This document shows positions 38,196-48,900 of a DNA stretch of 64,000 bases, piece by piece. The notes under the pieces are model-generated. The model had not been told where the DNA came from. It made no database searches and saw only the letters and a list, made by a program, of their open reading frames with translations. Within the stretch, counting starts at the first letter, position 1, and the number at the start of each line of letters is the position of its first letter. The DNA is from Hyalella azteca (Eukaryota > Arthropoda > Malacostraca > Amphipoda > Hyalellidae): NCBI RefSeq assembly GCF_000764305.2, contig NW_025943958.1:291359-355358 (forward strand), given 5' to 3'. A program made the position numbers and the translations under genes.

Positions 38196-38405
38196 TCAAC
38201 TGCTGATAATGAAGCTGAGAGTAGCCTTTAAGTGATGATACTGAAGCTGAGAGTAGCCTATGCTGAAGCTGAGAGTAGCCTTTAAGTGATGATACTGAAG
38301 CTGGGAGTAGCATTTAGGTGCTAATGCTGAAGCTGAAAGTAGCCTTTAAGTGCTGATGCTGAAGTTGGAAGTAGCCTTCAGGTGATGATGCTGAAGTCGG
38401 AAGCA
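38196..38405. repeat. 32-bp minisatellite, about 6.5 copies
   Basis: Units GAAGCTGAGAGTAGCCTTTA plus AGTGATGATACT; one unit is shortened to 22 bp. Confidence 0.85.
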
Positions 38406-38839
38406 TTCAGCATTAGCGCCGTGCTGCGTTTCTGCAACGATCAACATTTTTCATTACAAATCATTCCAAAAAGGCCGGTGTCAATTATATTTATAATTAA
38501 TAAAGTCAGTTGGTGAAATTTCAAGTTTTAATTTTAGTTCAGCGGACTTACAACATTCGGAAATAATTGCTCGTGACGATAAAAAAAAAACAACTTATCA
38601 TCGAGGCCATTCGTAAATTGTGAATAATATCATATGGTGAGCCCACAACAATTTGCGATAACGCAAACACATGAAAATATAGAGATAGTACTTTCAGAGA
38701 GAGTTTACTAATTTAAATCCCAATAATGGCGCAGCCTCAGCAATGTAAGGCAATCCAAAAACTTCCATAAAAAAAGTGACATTTTATCAATAGTTGAATC
38801 ACTATGAGGCTTCTTTTGAAGCAATGGAAATAAGTAATT

Positions 38840-38845
38840 TTTATT
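38840..38845 (-). promoter_or_regulatory. Candidate polyadenylation signal of the 167-aa bHLH gene
   Basis: First clear AATAAA on the minus strand after the stop codon, about 310 bases downstream. The intervening AT-rich stretch would be the 3' UTR. Confidence 0.35.
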
Positions 38846-39152
38846 TTAATGTAAACTTTGGACTTTATCGTTACTGAGTTTGTTGGTGAAGTACACGATA
38901 TAAAACCATTTATAGATACACAAAACGAGTTTCTACCGATGTTAATAGAATTTGAAATTTTCGCTTACAATTCAAATCAAGTAACACCCGAGAAGTCGGG
39001 TGCAATGAGGAAAAATTGATTGCTTTAGTACGAATAAGACCTAAGAAGCTAAATAAAAATTCTGAAAAGTTTAAAGCAATAAATTTTGTCACTGCTTCAA
39101 CGTACCTGAAATGACTAGATCGATTAGGTTCTGTAAACAATGGCATCTCCAG

Positions 39153-39656
39153 CTACTCTAGCAGTTCTTTGAGTGCATTGATGTAAGTCTGAGCCATTTG
39201 AAGAGTTTCATATTTAGACAACTTCTGGTCTCCGGACAAGCAGGGAACCACAGTGCGGAGTCTGTCGAAGGCTTCGTTGAGGCCGGTCATTCGCCGACGT
39301 TCCCGCGCGTTGGCGGCCAAACGTCTTCGCCGTACGACATCCTTTGTTAAAATTTTTGTGCGTTTCGCCTTGCGGTAAAGAAATGAATCATAGTTACAGT
39401 TGCTTGAAATCGTATTTTTAAATGAGACAGAGTGCTGTATGCTTGGTTCAGGACGGGTTCTCTGATGAGTAGAACTATAATTGTCGGAGCAATCGGTTCT
39501 GAATGGAGAACCTTCGCGACTCTTGTTAGAATTGCAGTAGTCTTTTGCCTTTTCACTGTAGCAATTATTCCAGATGCTGAGATCTTCACAAGGGACCGAA
39601 TAACCTTCCCAGGCCACGTGCGAGTAACTCAGCGGCGAGAGCCACGTAACCGCCAT
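39153..39656 (-). CDS. Atonal-family bHLH transcription factor, intronless, 167 aa (cato/amos/ato-like)
   Basis: A short proneural-type bHLH protein expected to bind E-boxes with Daughterless and act in sensory neuron specification (from the family). The bHLH occupies residues about 107-166 at the C-terminus. The basic region [15 protein letters not shown] is canonical for Atonal; helix 1 is [10 protein letters not shown], the loop has [10 protein letters not shown], and helix 2 is [18 protein letters not shown]. The N-terminal 105 residues are Ser/Asn-rich with no recognised domain. An open frame extends to 39749 but begins with GTG, so it is not a start; the ATG at 39656 has a good context (A at -3, G at +4) and lies 29 bases after a matching initiator. 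The small size and the SGDQKLSK loop recall cato, but amos or ato cannot be excluded. It lies in the same orientation as the other bHLH gene, 30 kb away. Confidence 0.94.
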   Translation of the reverse strand: MAVTWLSPLSYSHVAWEGYSVPCEDLSIWNNCYSEKAKDYCNSNKSREGSPFRTDCSDNYSSTHQRTRPEPSIQHSVSFKNTISSNCNYDSFLYRKAKRTKILTKDVVRRRRLAANARERRRMTGLNEAFDRLRTVVPCLSGDQKLSKYETLQMAQTYINALKELLE

Positions 39657-39680
39657 CCTGCCTCTATGAGTCACCGCAAC

Positions 39681-39720
39681 CAACTGCCGACAACCGCAAC
39701 GGACCACGCCTTTTAAAGCC
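39681..39720 (-). promoter_or_regulatory. TATA plus initiator core promoter of the 167-aa bHLH gene
   Basis: On the minus strand GCTTTAAAAGG (TATA-like, 39709-39720) is followed by CAGTTG (39686-39681), an initiator-like sequence whose A at 39685 lies about 32 bases from the start of the TATA box. This predicts a 5' UTR of only about 29 bases before the ATG at 39656. The same CAGTTG is also an E-box, so autoregulation at the start site is conceivable but unproven. Confidence 0.55.
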
Positions 39721-42700
39721 GTAAATACGCTCTTGACGGAAACTAACACGTTCCAAAAAAAGAATTCAGCTGGTAAATTTTTTGATGAACCGTAATTGAG
39801 AACTATTTCTACTTAACTCGTACGGATAAGTTTCTTTAGAGGTAATAATAAGCATAATGTTCTCACGTTAATTACTAAAAACAACAAAGTGAAGTCAAAT
39901 TGTATATCACTTACAAGTTCGACCTGTAATGAGGTACTTTCTGTTCATCTCTAGAAGATAGAAAAGGCAGGGGAATGACATTTGGTTGAGCTATGACAGT
40001 GTACGAATAAACATGTTCTTCGCATGCGTCCGTTCAAATAAAACTCATCAGTTCATGAATCAGTTTAAGGATTACAAAGTATATTGGAGCATTAGATTCC
40101 ACACACAGCGCTTTCCGAAGTTGGCAATGTGAACTAAAGACCTGAAATTGAAGTTGAGAAAACCTTCATAAATGAAGGAAAATTAAAACCTGTTCATCGT
40201 CGTATCGTTGTACGGTTTTAACACAAATTTGCAAATCCCATCGACATTTAAATTCATCACAATCTGGAACGTACAATTAGAATGAAAAAAAAAACTTGCT
40301 TTTCTTTACCAAATGCAATTACTTTCCAAAGACGAAGAACATCATTTGCATTGCAAACCGTATCGGACACCTGAGGTCATAGAAAAAAAACTCATTTATT
40401 TAAAGAATATTATTAAAGAATAAACTGTACACAAAACAATATTCACTGCAAATGCTAAGCTTGGAAGCATCGGCGACGGTGACAGAGAAGCAAGAATGTT
40501 GTATTTTCTGATGGAAAGTACACACGAGAAAAAATGTCACAAACGAGGCAGAAACTATACCCTTTCTTCTATAAAATTATAAAAAACAAAGGGAGAAATT
40601 TCATATTAAAATGACTTATCGTAAAGGAAATAGTTCTTTATTTTCATGATTGATCCCAACGCTGCTAAAGCCTCTGCCACAAATCAAGTAGTACGTATAC
40701 CACAAAGTACGTAAAAAATAATAAATTGATAGTGCGTGTAATACTGATTGTGCGACATAAGAATTACAGTTGAGTAATAAAGTGGAATTTACTCATCTGG
40801 CACGTGGACATGACACCGTGGATAAACTAACCTATGTTTTGACAATACAAATAAATTTCTAAGACCACTCGAAAATTCGTGTAACGCACCGGCGTCGCAC
40901 CGGAATTGATCGTTTCTACCTTCTGCACAAACCCAGACAGGTTTTCCTCATATTTTCATATTTAAATCAACTTGACGCACATGACGAAATCAAATCATAA
41001 AGTTCGGGAGTACAGCAAATATGGCCAGCAACTTTAGTTTCAAGAAAATCATTTTTGATTAACCTGAATCATGCATGAAAAAAAACACATAATTACATAT
41101 GCAAAGAATGCGATTGACCCGCCTGATTTGCATACACGATTCTCAACAGAAAATTTGTCACAGCGTCGCCTGATGATAGAAAATACGATATGAATAACCA
41201 TGGAATAATTCATAAAGTTTATAGATCTAAATGAGCAGCAGAAGGAAATCAATCAGAAGGTCAGCGTGGAGCGGCAAGCAATCATCGGTGTTATCAAACG
41301 CCCAATGATACCATTATAGAAGCAATAATGTTAGAATAATACAATTTATTGGCTGCATTCTACAATTTAGAATATGTCATGACCTCATTCGCATTAGTAC
41401 AATCAGAATTTTAAAAAATCCAAAGAAGAAAATGCAGGTAAAAAAATTCTTACCTATGTTTAGGTGACACAGAAGGCTAGTCTATAAAAAACGTTACGAT
41501 GCTAGTGAACATTGGAAAGGTTCACACTCAATGAATTGCGAATGAAATACAACACTGACATGATTATATTGGACAAAATTGCATTGGCGCACTAAATTTA
41601 TTGCAAGAATTAATCAGGAATATTTAATGACACGAAAAATTAAAAGGAATTCTGAGGTAATTAATCTCACGTAATACCGGCATTGCGGTAATAAAACGAC
41701 ACGACAATAACGAATGATAAAATTAAACTTTTCAACCAGCTAAGTAGATTGATGGGAAGTAAAACCCTAATGATATTAAATTACATCCATTTTCATTGCT
41801 CAAACATGTATACAAATTGCATGAAAATACATCTTATCGCAATATCCACAAGCTACTCTTCTCGTGCTCTCATGTTTCAGCGGTTGTGTCACAACCCCGT
41901 AGTAAAAAGTTACATAGATAAAAAAACTTACGATAGATAATAATGCGAAAGTAGATAACTCAAAAAACACGAATGCGACGAAGATACCTTAGCGTTCAAA
42001 CCACTGGTTTTTAAGCTATTGCTGCGTTATCTTTCGGAGCTGTATATTAAAGTTTATAAAGTATCATTTATCCACACGTTTCAATTGCAATAACATGAAA
42101 CTGGTTACAAGCTTCTTTCGGAATTTTAAATGAGGGTGACAAGGAATTAAAAGCTACAGGTTGAAACGCAAAAGTGAAACAGAAGAGCTTCAAGCTTGCA
42201 CGGAAGCTACACGTATCGTCTGTAAAAGGGACAAATAGCAGAAATGTAAATTGCGGCATGAAAAGTTTTTACAACTTTTTAATTTTGATGTTGGCATAGG
42301 AGATTTGACCCAGTCAGGCATGCCACCGATTCTGGAAACAGAATTTTAGCACCTAGCTGGAGCTCGAACCCGCAACTCGCTGCTCTAATGGCCATAGAGC
42401 TCTCAATTAATAGTAACGTAGAAGATGTGCGTTTTTTATCATTTTACGTTACTGAGCCTGACATTTAAAACAAAATTTAGCATAGAATAAACATTACAAA
42501 TAAATTGTTGGCAAAAATGTGTTTGGCTGAGCTGGTTAACCAAGTCACAATTTACCACTTATTTTTCAGCAAAAAAGGAACAGACTTCGTTTTCCATTAT
42601 CTCGGTACACACGAAGCTGCTTTTTTTCAACAGAGCAAATTATTATTAGCAAAATTATTGTACTGAAAACATCGACATGTGGAATGATAAAACAAAACTG

Positions 42701-44306
42701 ACTTCGCATACAATGCAAAAATAACATCGCATCATAGCCTCAGCCCAAAAACAATTTGATCGCTAAAAATACCACTAAACTTTAGAGAATATAAGACAAG
42801 CATATAAAAGACCCTACACAAGGAACAAACTCCTCGAAAACATGGAATTTAAAACAGAAATGAGTTGCACATATTCGAGATCTAGGGAAATATGCATGAG
42901 CATAACGGATAATCATTCGCTAAAACTAATAATAATCACTGATCGTATATTCGCCCTTCCTTCACCAACACCGCATGGAATGAACACAAGAAATTACGAA
43001 GAAAGTAGCATTTGTCACACATGTTTTGACGTAATAACAAATGATATATGCAAAACCATTTAATAAAAGCTCATAATAAGCCAAGAATATTTGCAACGGC
43101 TTAAAAATGTTTAGGATAGAATTAAATGTTCCAATTTGTGAATTTTTATAGCGATTGGGAACAAGATCAGAATTAAAAGGCAGAAACAAGTAGTAACATT
43201 TCTGCGAGGGGTAACCTGCTTATTATTTAATCATATTATCAACTTGGATAACGCGTATACTGGAGATGCTTGTCCTATGGTTCGATTCTCAGTTACTTTT
43301 ACGACAGGCGAAATCTGCAGAATTTTGGAGTGGTAATAGACATCAAATTGTCAATAGTAGTATAAATGCTACAAGGAAGCGCTGGAAGAAAATGATCCTA
43401 AAAACGTAACTTTACTGGAATATTTTCTCGTGAAAAGATCAAGAAGAGATCCTAAATATTAAGGCAAGCAAGGCTAATAACAAGCTGACCAATGCCACCA
43501 CTTAAAAGTCAACGAGAAATATAATACACAAAAGAGAAAGCAAGCAAGAGCTGAATTAAGTAATAGAGCTCAACAAGCAGTGAAATTTCTCCACTAACAT
43601 TACACTTCCCCCATAAACTATCAACTCGTCAATTTATTTTCGGCTCTTAAATAAATTTTTGCGTCATTTACATTCTTCAAATGACGAGACAAAAGGTTTT
43701 TGGTTCATTTAAATTTGTCGTCTCAAAATGAAATTTGAGCCAATAAGAGCTTTGAATAAATTTAATCTTGACAAGATTCGGAACTTGAATTATTAATTAA
43801 CCAGATTCTTTGCTATATGTTTTTTATGATATAATATGTAGCTTGGTTTTTCTTCATCCATGCAATTCTTTGCAAAGTTTTAAATCATAGAAGGCAGCAA
43901 CGAAGCGTGACTCCAATGACCGTGATACAAACGTCATTGAATTAATAAGTTATTGGTGTATAGAAGAACACAAACAACGCAGCGCTTGGAAACGTAACGC
44001 AATTAAACTAAAGAAAGAACTTAAATTATCTGAATTGTTCGTATTTACCCTAATACTACGACATATAAGTCATGTAAACAACCTACAGAAACACATCTCA
44101 ATCGATAATAACTGTAGAAAGAGCATCACTAAGACATAGACATGGATTGAACACACGCGAATATAGGATATAATACAAAAAACTGATTCCTAACTGTGAT
44201 ACTGGGAAGATGAGCATGTAGGGTTAAAGTGAAATTGAACCATCAGATGTTAGTTGGATACGGGCAATTAATTCAGCGGCTAATTCATTTTCATTTCATA
44301 GCATCA
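39721..44306. other. Upstream region of the 167-aa bHLH gene
   Basis: About 4.6 kb of AT-rich DNA with one SINE fragment (42300) and no gene. It is the likely place for upstream enhancers of the bHLH gene (inference). GGTTCGATTCTC at 43270 is an isolated B-box-like string. Confidence 0.35.
42300..42420 (-). mobile_element. SINE fragment (second monomer)
   Basis: Minus strand GCGAGTTGCGGGTTCGAGCT, then CAGAATCGGTGGCATGCC, match the second monomer of the SINE at 34369-34697 (GCGAGTTCGAG then AGAATCGGCGACAGGCC). Confidence 0.5.
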
Positions 44307-44611
44307 AGGACTACTACACACAGGACATGCATAGCCTATGTCCAGCCTCTGCTAGCAGAGGCGATCGCCTACACTATGAAAATGCTGGTGTTTTAGTGGC
44401 ATCAACAAATGATATGCCCATAATTGTTTCATACAATAGTATTACAATGACCAAGGACTACTACACACATTGTAATACTATTGTATGAAACAATTATGGG
44501 CATATCATTTGTTGATGCCACTAAAACAACAGCATTTTCATAGTGTAGGCGATCGCCTCTGCTAGCAGAGGCTGGACATAGGCTATGCATGTCCTGTGTG
44601 TAGTAGTCCTT
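44307..44611. repeat. Near-perfect inverted repeat, arms about 143 bp, 18-bp spacer
   Basis: Left arm 44307-44449 and right arm 44468-44611 are reverse complements with a single substitution noted. The 18-bp spacer repeats the outermost bases of the left arm (AAGGACTACTACACAC). Smaller palindromes sit inside the arms: CCTCTGCTAGCAGAGG and GGCGATCGCC. No coding content recognised. Confidence 0.85.
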
Positions 44612-45506
44612 GCATAGCATCAATATTTGTTCTGGTATCCAATTTTTCGCTTGTGGTCACCAAATGCCACGTGAACAAGCCAATAACAAACTATAACAAA
44701 ATCACACAATTACAACTTCTCCAATCCCAGTCTCAAATCGCACTGAAAAAAAAAAATAATTCTTGACATCGCTGAAGTAATATCGACGCAAAAAGTTTCC
44801 TTTCCTCTGCATCCAGCAGAGCTTTATTGTGCCTACTTCCGGACCAACGAAGCTTAAATGTGAAGCTTACTTAGGAAATGATGTGCTCGTAAGATAAAGT
44901 AAGTTTAATTTCTATCCTGGAGTTATTTATGAAGAATAAAATTGTTTTTGTGCGGACATAGTAGCACAGATGAGACACTGAGAGCGACTACAAAGTGGTA
45001 CTAGAAAAACTACTAAAAATGGCTTGGGGACCTGCAAGGTAATATGGCCAAGAGTATATAAATAAACTTCCAAGGCACCGTACAGATTGTGTCGTTCTTC
45101 ATTAGAATTTGCGCTTTGTTATGTGCTTGCAACCCACCGTGGATGCACTCAACTCGGCCAGCTTATAGCACTATTTTGAAGGAATAAAGGCACATGGAAT
45201 ATTGTGCTAATGGCACAACACGAGGGACATTGAAAGGTCACTTTGGCACTAGAAATTGGCAACCAAAGAGGTAACAAACCAATGCATCTCAAGCCAATAG
45301 GTCATACACATGAAACGTACGAGTGGCCGAATCAAGAAAGCCCTTATTACTATTGTGGTGCCAAATTATAGACGAACAATAGGTCATCAATAGGCTGTAG
45401 GCTTGCTAACTCGAATAAACTAATTTCAAAGGTAAATATTTATACACAACCCATCGCTGTAAGATGAAGCTTAGAAAATATTGCCACAGCAAACTTTCAG
45501 TCGTTA

Positions 45507-45512
45507 TTTATT
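45507..45512 (-). promoter_or_regulatory. Candidate polyadenylation signal of G-alpha-i
   Basis: AATAAA on the minus strand about 405 bases after the stop codon. It is the nearest clear hexamer I noticed; transcript evidence is lacking. Confidence 0.35.
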
Positions 45513-45916
45513 ACTTATAAATCTGCAGAGAAGTTGAAGCCTTCATGACAATTAAGGGCTGAGTACTACAACGAGGTGATGGTGCGAAGCAGAGACACTA
45601 GATTAAAACAGGATGAGGGTTCCAATTTCTTTCTTTAAATTGACCATTCCAAACGTCCCGAATCAAGTTTTCAAATAGAAAAACAATAAGTTTGGAGAAT
45701 ATGCTGCAGTGAAACTTTTTCAAGCTATTTTTACGAAACCTAGTGAAACAGCGCGAATTAGAAAATATTAATTCAACATCACATCTCTACATGAAATGAG
45801 ACAAATCATGAATGAACAACCAATCAGAGCATGAGCAAAATCAACATGTTTAAGACTCCCGACTCGTGGCAGAAGAGATGCAAGGCCACGTCAAGGCGAA
45901 GAGAATTGATAAGTTG

Positions 45917-48900
45917 TTAGTAGAGGCCGCAGTCCTTCAAGCTGTTCTTCATGATCACGTCAGTCACAGCGTCGAATACGAACTGCAAAAGGATGAAGGT
46001 TCAGTTAATAATGTAAAGGAATAAAAGGAAGAACAGTCACAGCGTCGAATACGAACTGCAAAAGGATGAAGGTTCAGTTAATAAAGTAAAGGAATATAAG
46101 GAAGAACAGTCACAGCGTCGAATACAAACTGCAAAAGGATGAAGGTTGAAGTTAATGAAGTAAAGGAATATAAGGAAGAACAGTCACAGCGTCGAATAAG
46201 AACTGCAAAAGGATGAAGGTTCAGTTAATAAAGTAAAGGAATATAAGGAACAAATGCATAGAAACAGTAGGCAGTTGTAATAAATTTATCTGAAATGACA
46301 CCTGTATGGTCCTTGCTGTTTAGTTTCATATCAAGTTTGAATAAAACATTACCTATCCACTGATAGCATCGCAGAACAGAAATACGACGTCAAGTTTTTC
46401 ATGTCATTTAAATTATAACTCTAGTTGCTGATAAACTATTCTGCTGCTATTACCAGAAAAATATAATTTTCATCACATAAAATTCACTGGCTACTTTGCT
46501 AGACTCTATGACCGATATAAAATGGGAGTTCAGATGCCATAGAAATATGAAGACTTCTCAGTAGGTATATATTTGGGACTGAAGAAGAGGAATATACTCA
46601 GTATATATTGCAGCATATGTTTGGGACTGCACAGCACGAGAGAAATATTTTTTGGCACTGCACTGCACGCATATTTTTTGGCACAGGGAAATAATTTACC
46701 TGGATGTTGTTAGTGTCAGTGGCGCAGGTGAAGTGAGTGTAGATGTCTTTAAGTCCTCTCCTCTTGTTAAGATGCTCGAACTTGTCTTTGATGTAAGTCG
46801 ACGCCTCAACATAGTTGTTGTTGCCTGTTAAGAGAAAATGTATCATTTGGTGCCTTGGAAAGATATAATCATTGTTCATTACACAGCCTTAGCTACTCCA
46901 CTACGAGTATTTTTCTAGGCAGTTAAACTCATAGCACACCCGAGCGGTTTATTTGCAAAATCAAGCCCTTAGTCAGACGACTGAAAAACGACGTGAAGCG
47001 TTAGGAAAATCTAACAGAATGTTTTTCTAAATCTGCTTATTAGCTAGGCAGACTAAATCTGCTAACTAGCTAGGCAAACTAAATCTGCAAACTAGCTAGG
47101 CAGACTAAATCTGCTAACTGGCTAGGCAGACAAAATCTGCTAACTAGCTAGGCAGACTAGATAAGAAATACTTGTTGATACCAAACGTAGAGTGCAAGAC
47201 TCACCAAGATAATCACCACAATACTCACCCTGAACCTCACCAAGTGACGAGTGCAAACTCGCCACAATATGCACTTTAATACCCACCAGGAGACTCGTCA
47301 GAATACTCATCATGATTCCAGAATACTTACCAGAACGCTCGCCAGAATACTTACCAAATTTCGAGAGCATAACTCACCAGGGTACTCAGGGAAGCAGATG
47401 GTGAGAGGAGAGCGAGAGATCTTCTCCTCGAAGAGATCTTTCTTGTTGAGGAAGAGGATGATGGAAGTGTCCACAAACCATTTGTTGTTGCAGATCGAGT
47501 CAAAAAGCTTCATGGACTCGATCATGCGGTTCATTTCTTCATCCTCTGCTAATACAAGATCGTAGCCTGGAATACAGCAAACAATTATCCACCATTCATA
47601 AAGGTTGTAATACAATGCAAGCACTAATCGAATTTGAAATAATAGAAACCATCATCAATTCATTAAGTAAGAGCTATTAATTTCCTACTTAGGCATATTA
47701 TTTATATGTCTAAGTAGGAAATGATCGAGGAGAATATGATCATTGCCTTCACAACAATTATTTACTTACGGTTACACAAGAACAGTCATTCATCTAGACC
47801 AAAACAATCAGCAATCAAAAAATTATTTCTCATAATAATCTCTTACAATATAATTACCGCACACAATATGACAATCCAACTTCAATATCGACACATAAAC
47901 CTATTAGATTAACGAGTCGGCCATCAAAACTCGCTTATGGACTGATAATCGATAAGATTAATAATTGAAATAAGTTCTCAAGACCGTGCCAGCGGTCTCA
48001 CCTGACATGGCCACCACAAATATGATGGCCGTGACCCCCTCGAAGCAGTGAATCCATTTTTTCCGCTCAGACCGCTGCCCTCCAACATCAAAAAGTCTGA
48101 AATTTGCAAAATATCACATAGAAGCATCAAAGAATCAATGTAAACTGGCATTAAAAATCAATTAAAAAACACAGTTAAATGATGTCTAGAAAGGATAGTA
48201 TATAATTATAAAACATCCGATACAAAAATGGTTGATTGATGTCTAGAAATGTCGTGTATTTGTATTTAAAGATCTAATACAGGGTGTTTCAGAATTAAGT
48301 AACCCTTTTAATTTGTTAATAAATAAAAAACTAAGAACGTTATGAAGTTGAAACTTGTTTTATTTAAAAGAAACAATATTACCATGAAAATGTTCTTCTT
48401 TTAAATAAAACAAGTTTCAACTTCATAACATTCTTAGTTTTTTATTTATTAACAAATTAAAAGGGTTACTTAATTCTGAAACACCCTGTACAAACATAGT
48501 TGAATAACTCCTGGAAAAGTTATATGTATTAATGATCAAAAATAAACACAGTTAAATGATGCATAGAAAGGCTTGTATTTTTTGTATTAAATGATTCAAT
48601 ACAAACAGAGCATATGAACTCTCTCTTGTAACATACTTGAAATTGAGCTCCCTGATCCAATACAAAGAGGTCCCAATACCCCAATATAACCAGACTGACT
48701 ATGTAACAAAGAGATAATATGAAGGGAGACCCAAAAATAAACGGACCGACAGTATGGTGAGCGAAGTTTTAGTAGTACGGCATTCTCCTAGTATGTGCAT
48801 ATGTTACTGACATCCCTCAGCGTGCCACCCTTCACGGCTCTAGATGCCCATGTTCCACTACCGCAAATATTTTTGTGGCCCTTCTTTTGGGCGCTTCTCG

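Noticed and set aside
39657..39749. 31-residue N-terminal extension of the 167-aa bHLH protein
   Set aside because: It starts with GTG and would contain the TATA and initiator elements.
47681..47721. miRNA precursor in the G-alpha-i intron
   Set aside because: Stem of only about 17 bp and a very short loop; below the size of a normal arthropod pre-miRNA.
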